Shown here one piece after another: positions 18,036 through 26,767 of a stretch of DNA of 64,000 nt; the first letter of the stretch is position 1; each line of letters begins with the position of its first letter. The notes beneath the pieces are model-generated. The model saw only the letters and a program-made list of their open reading frames with translations. It was not told where the DNA came from and searched no databases. Position numbers and translations under genes: made by a program. Origin of the DNA: Xanthomonas sp. CFBP 8443 (lineage in GTDB: Bacteria; Pseudomonadota; Gammaproteobacteria; Xanthomonadales; Xanthomonadaceae); assembly GCF_025666195.1 (NCBI RefSeq), contig NZ_CP102592.1, forward strand, positions 4,216,001-4,280,000, given 5' to 3'.

Positions 18036-18047
18036 GCCTCGTAAGAA
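18019..18047 (+). promoter_or_regulatory. Sigma-70-like promoter of TonB receptor 2
   Basis: TTGACA (18019-18024), a 17-base spacer and TAAGAA (18042-18047). The -35 lies inside the LacI-type palindrome. Predicted start is near 18054, leaving an unusually long leader before the ATG at 18539. Confidence 0.55.
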
Positions 18048-18538
18048 TCGGTCCGCACAGGGGTGGGGCCGCGCATTCGCGGTGCACAGCGGGGCATGGG
18101 AGAGGCATGTGATCGCACTGATCCGTACACGCGTTTCGCGTGCCGCATTCGGTACGCCAATGGAATGCCTGGAACTGCGCTGCAGCCTGATCGGCAGTGC
18201 GGCCGGCGCGCTGGCGCCGTCCGCCGCAGCGGGCGGCAGCGTCGCAGCGCCGGTTGCTGCGCCTGGATGCGGCCACCTCGCCGTGCCCGGCAGCGTCCTG
18301 CCGCACCTCCAGCCTGTCCTGATCGACCGCTCACGCCCGCCAACGCAGCAGACACCGAGCGCTGCGCTGCGGCGCATCCCGCCGATGCACGCAATGCCGA
18401 ACCGCCGTCGCCGCCATCCGCTGGCCGCGCACCGGAGGACGCCACCCATTCACCCGCAGTAAGACCACAGGCAGATTCGGCGTGCGCAAACGCGCGTGCG
18501 CTGCGTCATCCACCGATTGAATGATGAGGAGAGACATC

Positions 18539-21169
18539 ATGCAATACCGCCATTCCGTCTTGTCGGCCGCCATCGTCGCCACCCTCGCCTTCGGCGCGCA
18601 GGCGCAGCAGGCGACCACCGCCGCCACCGACCTGGATACCGTCCAGGTCGTCGGCATCCGCGCCAGCCTCGAGAAGTCGCTGGATACCAAGCGCAACAAC
18701 GTCACCATTTCCGAGGCGATCACCGCCGAGGACATCGGCAAGTTTCCGAGCACCAACGTGGCCGAGGCGTTCTCGCAGATTCCCGGCGTGACCCTCGACC
18801 GCCGCTTCGGCCAGGGCGAACGCGTCAGCATCGACGGCACCGATCCCAGCCTGAACCTGTCGTTCCTGGACGGGCACCCGGTGGCGCAAGCGATCTGGCT
18901 GTACGGCGAACAGCCCAACCGCGGCTTCGATTACACCTTGCTGTCGCCGCAGATCCTCGGCCGCGCCGAGATCATCAAGTCGTCCGAAGCGCGCCTGACC
19001 GAAGGCAGCCTCGGCGGCACCGTGCTGATGCACAGCCGTCAGCCGCTGGACCTGAAGGCCAACGAGATCGCCGGCTCGGTGGGCTACAGCTACAGCCAGC
19101 AGGCCAGCGAGGGCAAGCCGAACGCCTCGCTGCTGTACAGCTGGAAGAACCCGGAGGAAACCGTCGGCATCGCCGTGTCCGCGCAGCACTACGAAGAGCG
19201 CGTCGATCGCCAGGGCATGGAGGTGTTCGGCTACGCCAAGGCTTCCACCTTCACCAACGCCGGCGGCGTGCCGGCCGATGCCGACGTGCCGAACTCGGTC
19301 AACGCGGCGTGGTTTCAGCAGGACCGCAAGCGCGACAGCGCGGTGGTCAACCTGCAGCTCAAGCCCAGCGATGCGCTGGAGTTCAACCTCAGCGGCCTGT
19401 ACATCAAGGAGAACTTCGACAACTACAACCAGTCGATGTACAGCTTCCTGACCTGGAACCAGGGCACGGTCGACGCGGTGGACGCGCTCGGCAACGTGCG
19501 CAACGGCGTGGTCCGCAGCGGCCATTCCAGCGCCAATGCCAATCCCGACGGCGGCACCGTGATCTACGACAACAACGTGCGCCAGTCCGAGGTCACCACC
19601 AAGGGCCTGGACCTGCGCGGCGCCTTCCGCGGCGAAGGCTGGGGCGTGAGCGGCCAGGTCGGGCAGAGCAAGTCGGAGAACAAGAACCTGGCGCAGTACT
19701 TCATCGAGCCGTTCTACAACGGCGGCTTCAGCTGGGACCTGGACCGCGGCATCCGCTTCGACGATGCGGCCGGCGCACGCGATCCGGCCAACTGGGGCTC
19801 GGCCGGCGGCTGGTTCGGCAACAACGGCATCTTCGCCACCGAAAGCAAGGACACCTACGGCCAGCTCGACTTCAACGTGCAGTTCGACGGCGTGTTCAAC
19901 CAGCTGCTGTTCGGCGTGCGCCAGGGCAAGCACAAGGAGAACTTCGAACTCAACGTGTACGGCGGCGTCACCCCGGGCACGCTCGCCGACGTCGGCACCC
20001 TCGGCCTGACCGACATCCAGGGCTTCTATCCCGACCACGGCCGGCACGTGCAGGCCGGGCGCGGCAACGTGATGGACTGGATCCGCAACAGCCCGGTGGA
20101 CTACGGCAATCCGGATCCGGCCAGCTTCCTCAACAACAGCTGGGCGCTGGAGCAGACCAACAATGCCGCCTATGCGCAGCTGAACTTCTCCGAAGGCGGC
20201 CTGCGCGGCAACCTCGGCGTGCGCTACGTGGACTCCAAGACCGAGGGCAGCGGCTTCGTCTACAGCGGCACGCCGACCCTGGACGACCTGGACAGCAAGT
20301 GGCAGACGCGCACCCAGAAAGAGAACTTCGTGCTGCCGTCGTTGAACCTGGTCTACGACACCAGCAGCGACTGGGCGTTCCGCTTCGCCGCAGCCAAGGT
20401 CATCGCGTGGGCGCCGTACAACCAGATGGTCAACAACACCTTCTTGAACGACACCACCCTCACCGGCAGCGGCGGCAACGCCGAGCTGTCGCCGTACGAG
20501 TCGTGGAACTTCAACCTGTCGGCCGAGTACTACTTCGCCGAGCAGTCGGTGGTGGCCTGGTCGATCTTCTACAAGAAGATCGACAACTACATCGACACCT
20601 CGGCCACGATCGAGCGCCAGTACAACTCGATCCGCGACACCTCGCCGCAGACCTGGGCGCAGATGCTCGGCAGCAACGGCTGCACCGCCGACGGCTACTG
20701 CGACTACAGCATCCAGCGTCCGCGCAACGCCGGCGACGGCAAGGTCAAGGGCTTCACCATCGCCTACCAGCAACCGTTCGGCGACAGCGGCTTCGGGCTC
20801 ACCGCCAACTACACCTACGCCAACGGCGAGAACAACACCGGCGACGCCCTGCCCTACCAGTCGCGCAACGCCATCGCCTTCAGCCCGTACTACGAGAAGG
20901 GACCGCTGAACGCGCGCATCACCTACAACTGGCGCGACAGCTACCTCGCCGGCGGCTACGTGGCCGGCGCGGCGCCGGCCAGCGTCGACGACTACGCCGA
21001 CCTGGGCGCGAGCATCGGCTATGCGATCAACGAGCAGTGGTCGCTGCAGGTGGATGCGCAGAACCTGCTGGACGAGGACTACTTCCAGTACCTGGGCGAC
21101 ACCGACCACCCGGTCGGCCGCTACAAGAACGGGCGCCGCTACATGGCCACCGTGCACTTCAAGTTCTGA
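18539..21169 (+). CDS. TonB-dependent receptor 2 (Xanthomonas/Caulobacter type)
   Basis: 876 residues from the ATG at 18539, which has GAGGAGAG six bases upstream. An in-frame ATG at 18521 would precede that signal. The signal peptide ends at AQA near residue 23, followed by LDTVQVVG as a TonB-box-like segment, a plug with EDIGKFPSTNVAEAFSQIPG near 65-84, and a long barrel ending MATVHFKF, with the terminal phenylalanine usual for outer-membrane proteins. It is only distantly like receptor 1 in the barrel, so it probably takes a different oligosaccharide. The beta-hexosaminidase gene follows 96 bases downstream in the same direction, so chitobiose-like or N-glycan fragments are plausible cargo. 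A NagR-type palindrome lies over its promoter. Confidence 0.93.
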   Translation: MQYRHSVLSAAIVATLAFGAQAQQATTAATDLDTVQVVGIRASLEKSLDTKRNNVTISEAITAEDIGKFPSTNVAEAFSQIPGVTLDRRFGQGERVSIDGTDPSLNLSFLDGHPVAQAIWLYGEQPNRGFDYTLLSPQILGRAEIIKSSEARLTEGSLGGTVLMHSRQPLDLKANEIAGSVGYSYSQQASEGKPNASLLYSWKNPEETVGIAVSAQHYEERVDRQGMEVFGYAKASTFTNAGGVPADADVPNSVNAAWFQQDRKRDSAVVNLQLKPSDALEFNLSGLYIKENFDNYNQSMYSFLTWNQGTVDAVDALGNVRNGVVRSGHSSANANPDGGTVIYDNNVRQSEVTTKGLDLRGAFRGEGWGVSGQVGQSKSENKNLAQYFIEPFYNGGFSWDLDRGIRFDDAAGARDPANWGSAGGWFGNNGIFATESKDTYGQLDFNVQFDGVFNQLLFGVRQGKHKENFELNVYGGVTPGTLADVGTLGLTDIQGFYPDHGRHVQAGRGNVMDWIRNSPVDYGNPDPASFLNNSWALEQTNNAAYAQLNFSEGGLRGNLGVRYVDSKTEGSGFVYSGTPTLDDLDSKWQTRTQKENFVLPSLNLVYDTSSDWAFRFAAAKVIAWAPYNQMVNNTFLNDTTLTGSGGNAELSPYESWNFNLSAEYYFAEQSVVAWSIFYKKIDNYIDTSATIERQYNSIRDTSPQTWAQMLGSNGCTADGYCDYSIQRPRNAGDGKVKGFTIAYQQPFGDSGFGLTANYTYANGENNTGDALPYQSRNAIAFSPYYEKGPLNARITYNWRDSYLAGGYVAGAAPASVDDYADLGASIGYAINEQWSLQVDAQNLLDEDYFQYLGDTDHPVGRYKNGRRYMATVHFKF

Positions 21170-21203
21170 TCGCCGCACGCGTGCGCACCGTCTAGACCCG
21201 CAG

Positions 21204-21227
21204 CGGGCCCGGATTCGTCCGGGCCCG
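21204..21227. terminator. Stable hairpin between receptor 2 and hexosaminidase genes
   Basis: CGGGCCCGGA and TCCGGGCCCG pair around a TTCG tetraloop. The following bases (TTCTGCTTG) are only weakly T-rich, so it probably attenuates rather than stops transcription, or protects the 3' end of the receptor message. Confidence 0.55.
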
Positions 21228-21265
21228 TTCTGCTTGCGGCCGGGCATGCCGACAGGAGACGCCGA

Positions 21266-23584
21266 ATGACCCGTTCCACTCGCAACACCTTCTTCCCGTT
21301 GGCGTGCCGGACCGCCGCCATGCTGATTGCGTTGGCGGCCGCGCCGATGGCCGCCGTCGCCGCGACGCCGTTGCCGTTGATCCCCGCACCACAGCAGGCG
21401 CGCGTCGGCGGCGAAGGATTCGCGCTCGACGCCAGCGTGCGCGTGTACGCCGACGACCCGCGCGCGGCCGCAACCGCCCGGCAGTTCATCGACGGCCTGG
21501 CGCGCGGCAGCGGCGTGAAGCTGCAACTCGCGCCGCCTGCCAGCCGCCCCGGCGCGCGCAGCATCGTGTTCGCGCTCGACCCCAAGGCCAGCGCGTCGCC
21601 GGAAGGCTACGTGCTCGACATCGGTGCCGACGGCGTGCGCGCCCGCGCCGCCGATCCGCGCGGCCTGTTCTATGCGGCGACGACGCTGTGGCAGCTCGCG
21701 CCGGCCTCCGGCCAGGCGCGCGCCGCGGTGCTGCCGGGCGCGCACATCGTCGATGCGCCACGCTTCGCCTGGCGCGGGCTGATGCTGGACTCGGCGCGGC
21801 AGTTCCAGAGCGTGGAGCAGATCGAGCAACTGCTCGACGCGATGGCATTGCACAAGCTCAACACCCTGCACTGGCATCTTACCGACGACCAGGGCTGGCG
21901 CATCGAGATCCCGAAGTACCCGAAGCTGACCCAGATCGGCGGCTGCCGGGTCGCGGCCGGCGACGCCGGCGTCGGCGCCGACGGCCGCCCGCTGCGCAGC
22001 TGCGGCTTCTACAGCCAGGCGCAGATCCGCGCGCTGGTGGCCTACGCCGCCGCGCGCCACATCACCATCGTGCCGGAGTTCGACCTGCCCGGGCACGCCA
22101 CCGCCGCGCTCGCCGCGTACCCGCAGTTCGGCTCGACCGACACGCCGCTGCAGGTCTCCAACGAATGGGGCGTGCACGCCAACCTGTTCAACGCCAGCGA
22201 GCAGACCCTGGCGTTCTTCGAGGACGTGCTCGGCGAGATGATCGCGCTGTTCCCCGGCACCTACATCCACGTCGGCGGCGACGAGGCGGTCAAGGACCAG
22301 TGGAAGGCCTCGCCCGCGGCGCAGGCGCGGATCAGGGAGCTGGGCCTGGCCAACGAAGAGCAGTTGCAGGGCTGGATCATCAAACGCCTGGAGCGCTATC
22401 TCGATGCGCACGGACGGCGCCTGATCGGCTGGGACGAGATCCTCGCCGGCGGCCTGCCCGAGCGCGCCACGGTGATGTCGTGGCAGGGCATCGAAGGTGG
22501 CATCACCGCCGCGCGGCAGGGCCACGACGTAGTGATGGCGCCGGTCACCGACCTGTACCTGGACTACCTGCAGACCGCCTCGCCGGACGAGCCGCCGGGG
22601 CGCCCGGCGCTGAACGACCTGCGCAAGGTGTACGCGTTCGACCCGGTCCCGGCGGTGCTGGACGCGACCCAGCGCAAGCACGTGCTCGGCCTGCAGGCCA
22701 CCGCGTTCTCCGAGCACATGCGCAGCTGGGCGCGGCTGCAGCATGCGGTGTTCCCGCGCATCGCCGCGGTCGCCGAGACCGGCTGGACGCCGGCGCAAGG
22801 CAAGGACTACGACGGTTTCCTGCAGCGCCTGCCGGACCTGCTGGCGCACTACCGCGCGCTCGGCATCGGCTACGCGGCCACGCCGTTCCAGCCGCAGTTC
22901 GAGGTGCGCGGCGACGGCGCCGCGACGCAGGCCACGGTGGCCCTGGCCACCCCGCTCGGCTATCGCGACATCCGCTATACCACCGACGGCAGCGCGCCGA
23001 GCGCCACCTCGGCGCGCTACACCGAACCGCTGACTGTCGCGCTGCCGACCACGATCGCCGCGCAGGCCTTCGCCGACGGCATGCCGCTCGCCGACGCGGT
23101 GCGCCGCCGCGTTGACCTGGCCGCGCTGCGCAGCCGCCGCGACGAAGACCTGGCGATGTGCAGCGGCAAGCTGACGCTGCGGCTGGAGGACGACGGTCCG
23201 CGCGACGGCGAGCGTGCGATCTTCGACGTGGACATCTTCGATCCGTGCTGGACGTGGCGACAGGCCACGCTGGACGGCATCGGCGCGCTGCAGGTCCGCG
23301 CCGGCCGCCTGCCGTACTACTTCCAGCTCGCCCACGACGAGCCGCATCGGCGCTTCCGCCCCGCGCGCGCGCCGCACGGCGAACTGGTGGTACGCGACGG
23401 TTGCGACGGCCGCACCCTGGCCAGCGTCGCACTGCCCGCACGACCGGACGCGGACGGCTTCGTGACCCTGCGCGCGCCGCTGCCGAAGGACGCGCCGCGC
23501 GCCGCCGACCTGTGCGTCTACTTCACCGGCGACACGCGCCCGGCGATGTGGGTGCTGGACCGGCTGACGCTGCAGCCGCGCTAG
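21266..23584 (+). CDS. nahA: Beta-N-acetylhexosaminidase, GH20
   Basis: 772 residues with a signal peptide ending near residue 33 (VAA). GH20 enzymes release terminal beta-GlcNAc or beta-GalNAc by substrate-assisted catalysis. The GH20b domain occupies about 35-165. The TIM barrel follows with HWHLTDDQGWR near 202-212, EFDLPGHATA near 271-280 and HVGGDE with the catalytic pair D339-E340. A C-terminal domain resembling a chitobiase/F5-8-type module ends the protein. AGGAG eight bases before the ATG at 21266 supports the start. It is co-oriented with TonB receptor 2 and supplies GlcNAc for the nag pathway. Confidence 0.95.
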   Translation: MTRSTRNTFFPLACRTAAMLIALAAAPMAAVAATPLPLIPAPQQARVGGEGFALDASVRVYADDPRAAATARQFIDGLARGSGVKLQLAPPASRPGARSIVFALDPKASASPEGYVLDIGADGVRARAADPRGLFYAATTLWQLAPASGQARAAVLPGAHIVDAPRFAWRGLMLDSARQFQSVEQIEQLLDAMALHKLNTLHWHLTDDQGWRIEIPKYPKLTQIGGCRVAAGDAGVGADGRPLRSCGFYSQAQIRALVAYAAARHITIVPEFDLPGHATAALAAYPQFGSTDTPLQVSNEWGVHANLFNASEQTLAFFEDVLGEMIALFPGTYIHVGGDEAVKDQWKASPAAQARIRELGLANEEQLQGWIIKRLERYLDAHGRRLIGWDEILAGGLPERATVMSWQGIEGGITAARQGHDVVMAPVTDLYLDYLQTASPDEPPGRPALNDLRKVYAFDPVPAVLDATQRKHVLGLQATAFSEHMRSWARLQHAVFPRIAAVAETGWTPAQGKDYDGFLQRLPDLLAHYRALGIGYAATPFQPQFEVRGDGAATQATVALATPLGYRDIRYTTDGSAPSATSARYTEPLTVALPTTIAAQAFADGMPLADAVRRRVDLAALRSRRDEDLAMCSGKLTLRLEDDGPRDGERAIFDVDIFDPCWTWRQATLDGIGALQVRAGRLPYYFQLAHDEPHRRFRPARAPHGELVVRDGCDGRTLASVALPARPDADGFVTLRAPLPKDAPRAADLCVYFTGDTRPAMWVLDRLTLQPR

Positions 23585-23614
23585 GCGCGCAGGCCATCGG
23601 GGCTGCCGCGTCGC

Positions 23615-24031
23615 TCAGGCGGGCGCGCGGCGGCCGAACAGGCACCGGTCCAGCCACAGCATGCAGTTGCGCAGCGGCGTGGGCAGCAGCGCCATGCCCG
23701 CCGCCACGCCCACGCTGTTGGCCAGCGCGTCGCGCGGGTCGGCCAAGCGGTCCGTGGTCAGCGCGCCCTGCGCGAACTCGATGCCGATCCCCAGGGCGAC
23801 CAGGCCCAGCGCCGCCAGCAGCAGCGCGCGTGGCCGTGCGAACAGCTGCACCGCGCCCCACGCGAGCAGGAAATAGGCCAGGAAGTGCTCGATCTTGTCG
23901 CTGCCCGAGGGCAGCTCCGGGATCTGCGGCGGCGGTCCCAGGCAGACCGCGATCACCGCGGCGATCGCCAGCAGCCACAGGCCCAGCCAGGGCGCCGGCC
24001 GCCGGAAATCGCGCAACGCCCGCGCGCTCAC
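23615..24031 (-). CDS. VanZ-like small membrane protein
   Basis: 138 residues from a GTG start at 24031 that overlaps the upstream stop as GTGA. Three to four hydrophobic segments are present, and the motif DKIEHFLAYFLLAWGAVQLF near 46-65 followed by GIGIEFAQ near 82 is the VanZ-like signature. In enterococci VanZ lowers teicoplanin sensitivity. In Gram-negatives the role is unknown. The overlap with the methyltransferase gene implies co-translation, though no shared function is evident. Confidence 0.8.
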   Translation of the reverse strand: MSARALRDFRRPAPWLGLWLLAIAAVIAVCLGPPPQIPELPSGSDKIEHFLAYFLLAWGAVQLFARPRALLLAALGLVALGIGIEFAQGALTTDRLADPRDALANSVGVAAGMALLPTPLRNCMLWLDRCLFGRRAPA

Positions 24032-25212
24032 AGCCGCCACGTCAGGTCGCCGACCAGGAACGCCGGCGCCAGCGACACGTCGCGCTCGAAGCCCATCACC
24101 TGGAAGCGCTCGCCCATCTCGCTGGGCAGGGTCAGCCGCTTCACCTGCTCGCGCAGGCGCAGGCGGCCGCGTTCGTCGCTGCGCGCCTCGGCCTCGGCCA
24201 GTAGCGCGTCCAGGCCGTTGCCGAGCAGGAAGCTGGCCTGGGTGCAGTAGCCGCCCAACTCGAACCCGGCGCCGGTGCCGGCCTCGGCCAGCGCGGTGAA
24301 ATCCACCGACGCGGTCAGGTCCTGCAGGCCCGGCCAGCGGTACAGATCGGCATGGGTGCGGTGCCGGTAGAACGCGCGCAGGGTGCCGTCGTCGCGCTGC
24401 GGCAGGTAGAACTCGCCGCGCGGATAGCCGTAGTCGACGAACAGCATCGCGCCGCTGCGCAGGCCGCCGGCCACCGCCTGGATCCAGTACGGCAGCTGCG
24501 GCAACAGTTCGGAACGATAGCCGTCGGCGAACGGCGCCTGCAGGTAGCGTTCGACGTGGCGCACCGCCGCCGCCAGCAGCGGATCGGCCGGCTGCTCGCC
24601 GCGGCGGAAGCGGCCTTCGCCGTCCAGGGTCACGGTTTCCTCGAACACCTCGCCCTCGCGCAGCACGAAACGCGGCGTCGGCAGCGCATCGATCACCTCG
24701 TTGGCGAACAGCACCCCGTTCCAGTCGTCCTCGAACGGCCGGTCCAGCCACTCCACCAGGTCGAACACCGGCGGGATCAGCGCGCGTTGCAGGCGCGCGC
24801 GCTGGCGCGCGCGCAGGTCGGCGCTGGGTTCGAGGATGGCGTAGCGCTCGGGCAGCGCGTCCAGCGCCAGCAGGCGCTTGAGCATCACCTCGGCGAACGC
24901 GCCGCTGCCGCCGCCGACCTCCAGCATCCGCGCCTGCGGCCCGAGCTGCTGCAGCACCGGCGCCAGCGCGTTGGAGACGGTGGCGGCGAACAGCGGCCCC
25001 AGCTCCGGCGCGGTGACGAAATCGCCTTCCTCGCCGAACTTGCTGCTGCCGGCGCTGTAGTAGCCCAGGCCCGGCGCGTACAGCGCCAGCTCCATGAACC
25101 GCGAGAACGGGATCGCACCGCCGCCGCTGGCGATCTCGGCGCGCAGGTGCGCGGCCAGGCGTTCGCTGTGGGCGAGCGCGTCGGCGTCGGGCGTGGGAAA
25201 GTCGATAGGCAT
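24028..25212 (-). CDS. MidA/NDUFAF7-family SAM-dependent methyltransferase
   Basis: 394 residues. FSRFMELALYAPGLGYYS near 37-54 and EGDFVTAPELGPLFA near 62-76 are hallmarks of the family (formerly DUF185). The SAM site MLEVGGGSGAF lies near 95-105, and ANEVIDALPTPRF near 169-181. The mitochondrial homologue NDUFAF7 dimethylates an arginine of a complex I subunit. Whether bacterial members do the same is not established. The ATG at 25212 is the only one that keeps the family N-terminus. It is divergent from the pteridine reductase gene, with a 54-base gap. Confidence 0.88.
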   Translation of the reverse strand: MPIDFPTPDADALAHSERLAAHLRAEIASGGGAIPFSRFMELALYAPGLGYYSAGSSKFGEEGDFVTAPELGPLFAATVSNALAPVLQQLGPQARMLEVGGGSGAFAEVMLKRLLALDALPERYAILEPSADLRARQRARLQRALIPPVFDLVEWLDRPFEDDWNGVLFANEVIDALPTPRFVLREGEVFEETVTLDGEGRFRRGEQPADPLLAAAVRHVERYLQAPFADGYRSELLPQLPYWIQAVAGGLRSGAMLFVDYGYPRGEFYLPQRDDGTLRAFYRHRTHADLYRWPGLQDLTASVDFTALAEAGTGAGFELGGYCTQASFLLGNGLDALLAEAEARSDERGRLRLREQVKRLTLPSEMGERFQVMGFERDVSLAPAFLVGDLTWRL

Positions 25213-25266
25213 ACGGCGCTGGATTGCGTGGACAATGCACAGCATAGCCGAGCACGGAAGACCTAC

Positions 25267-26001
25267 ATGACCGAGACCAAAGTCGTCCTGATCACCGGCA
25301 GCGCACGGCGCATCGGCGCCGGCATCGCGCGGCGTCTGCACGCGGCGGGCTACCGCGTGGCGCTGCACGCGCACACCTCGCAGGCCGACCTGCAGGCGCT
25401 GGCGCAGGAACTGGAAGGCGTGCGCGCCGGCAGCACCCTGACCCTGCACGCCGACCTGCGCGACGCCGCGCAGCTGCCGGCGCTGGTGGCGCACTGCGTG
25501 CAGCGTTTCGGCCGGCTCGACGCGCTGGTCAACAACGCCTCCAACTTCTACCCCACCCCGCTGGCCGAGGCCACGCCGGCGCAGTGGGACGACCTGTTCG
25601 CGGTCAACGCGCGCGCGCCGCTGTTCCTGGCCCAGGCCGCGGCCGCGCAGCTGCGCGAACACCATGGCGCGATCGTCAACATCACCGACCTGCACGCCGA
25701 ACAGCCGCTGCGCGCGCACCCGCTGTACTGCGCGGCGAAGGCGGCGCTGGCGATGCTGACCCGCTCGCTGGCGCTGGAACTGGCGCCGCAGGTTCGGGTC
25801 AACGCCATCGCCCCGGGCGCGATCCTGTGGCCGGAGGCCGGCAAGGACAGCGCCGCGCAGCAGGCCCTGCTGGCGCGCACCCCGCTGGCACGCATCGGCC
25901 AGGTCGAGGAGATCGCCGAAGCGGTGCGTTGGCTGCTCGACGACGCCGGCTTCGTCACCGGGCAGACGTTGCGGGTGGATGGGGGAAGGGGATTGAGTTG
26001 A
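25267..26001 (+). CDS. folM: Pteridine reductase / dihydromonapterin reductase (SDR family)
   Basis: 244 residues, short-chain dehydrogenase fold. TGSARRIGAGIA near 11-22 is the NADPH site of the pteridine reductase type, with the arginine pair that favours NADPH. NNASNF near 89-94 and Y-x3-K in YCAAKAA near 157-163 complete the active site, and GQTLRVDGGRGLS ends the protein. It reduces pterins such as dihydromonapterin or dihydrofolate in the cytoplasm. folK, also a pterin enzyme, converges on it. A GGGGACC array starts three bases after its stop. Confidence 0.88.
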   Translation: MTETKVVLITGSARRIGAGIARRLHAAGYRVALHAHTSQADLQALAQELEGVRAGSTLTLHADLRDAAQLPALVAHCVQRFGRLDALVNNASNFYPTPLAEATPAQWDDLFAVNARAPLFLAQAAAAQLREHHGAIVNITDLHAEQPLRAHPLYCAAKAALAMLTRSLALELAPQVRVNAIAPGAILWPEAGKDSAAQQALLARTPLARIGQVEEIAEAVRWLLDDAGFVTGQTLRVDGGRGLS

Positions 26002-26003
26002 GA

Positions 26004-26035
26004 GTCGGGACCGGGGACCGGGGACCAGGGACCCG
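26004..26035. repeat. 7-bp array, unit GGGGACC, left arm
   Basis: About four and a half GGGGACC-like units begin three bases past the folM stop. The complementary arm is at 26156-26185. The two arms could pair across the roughly 120-base gap between the convergent genes folM and folK. Confidence 0.88.
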
Positions 26036-26128
26036 GAGGTCAAAGCACGGTGAGAGAAAGAACGTGGCACGTGCCGCACGCGTCGCGACGCGCGCCGGGG
26101 TTTCGCTTTGGAGATCCCCAATGGGGTG

Positions 26129-26671
26129 TTAGAAGCTCCCCGCCGACAATGCCCCGGGTCCCCGGTCCCCGGTCCCCGGTCCCGGCTCTCCAAGCTCCAC
26201 CACCTCGAACGCCTCCCCAAACTGCGCATGCGCCCGCCACAGTTCGCCCAGGCGGCGGCCGCTGACCGGGTCGACGAAGTCGGCGGCGATGTCGGCCAGC
26301 GGCTTGAGCACGAAGGCGTGACGCAGTTCCGGGCGCGGGATGCGCAGGTGGCCGGGGCCTTCGACGATGCGATCGCCGTAGAACACCACGTCGATGTCCA
26401 GGGTCCGGTCGCTGAAGCGCGGGCCGCTGCGGTCGCGCCCGTGGGCGTCTTCCAGCGCATGCAGCCACGCATCCAGCGGCGCCAGCTCCCAGTCGGTGTG
26501 CAGCGACACGGCATTGTTCAGGAACGCCGGACCGTCGAATCCGACCGCCGCGGTGCGGTAGGTCGGGGACACCACGATCGGGCCGAAACGCTGCCGCAGC
26601 GCAGCTATCGCGGCATGCAGGTGATGTTGCGGGCGCAGATTGCTGCCCAGGCTGAGGAGCACGGTGGTCAT
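26129..26671 (-). CDS. folK: 2-amino-4-hydroxy-6-hydroxymethyldihydropteridine diphosphokinase
   Basis: 180 residues, about 20 longer than usual FolK. It transfers pyrophosphate from ATP to 6-hydroxymethyl-dihydropterin in folate synthesis. The core is normal: LLSLGSNL at 5-12, SPTYRTAAVGF near 35-45, FLNNAV near 50, and RFSDRTLDIDVVFYGD near 85-100 with the magnesium aspartates. The C-terminal tail, roughly residues 160-180 and rich in Gly and Pro ([12 protein letters not shown]), is encoded by the GGTCCCC array at 26156-26185, so the original stop seems to have been lost or displaced. It is divergent from the Anbu gene with a 96-base gap. Confidence 0.95.
   Translation of the reverse strand: MTTVLLSLGSNLRPQHHLHAAIAALRQRFGPIVVSPTYRTAAVGFDGPAFLNNAVSLHTDWELAPLDAWLHALEDAHGRDRSGPRFSDRTLDIDVVFYGDRIVEGPGHLRIPRPELRHAFVLKPLADIAADFVDPVSGRRLGELWRAHAQFGEAFEVVELGEPGPGTGDRGPGALSAGSF
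26156..26185. repeat. 7-bp array, unit GGTCCCC, right arm, inside the folK 3' end
   Basis: Four GGTCCCC units, inverted relative to 26004-26035 and identical in unit to the array before cca. It lies inside the folK reading frame and encodes the Gly/Pro tail. Confidence 0.9.
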
Positions 26672-26767
26672 GGGATATTCGCGCATGCCGCGGCCGCGAG
26701 CGTCAACCGGTAGCCAAGCCCGTCCCCCCCGCATAGAATCGAAACGCACTGATCTTCCGGCAGCGAC

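Larger units (their letters stand above)
17382..18538. other. 1.16-kb control region between the divergent TonB receptor genes
   Basis: No convincing gene is present. The core (about 17640-17880) is strikingly AT-rich for this genome. Both receptor promoters sit here, pointing outward, each with its own operator-like palindrome. Also seen are direct ACCAATT repeats at 17817-17823 and 17836-17842, and a CATCGTTGTCA half-site at 17791-17801 that repeats the right half of the palindrome at 18020. The stretch 18050-18538 is GC-rich and, if the mapped promoter is right, forms a leader of nearly 490 bases. Confidence 0.7.

Noticed and set aside
17382..18538. Small protein genes within the control region
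   Set aside because: Short open frames exist on both strands but none has a ribosome site, plausible codon use and a family-like sequence together.
18506..23377. A leftward open frame of more than 1600 codons opposite receptor 2 and the GH20 gene
   Set aside because: It is the antisense of two well-supported genes. It has no family signature, and its composition is what high-GC codon bias produces in the shadow frame.
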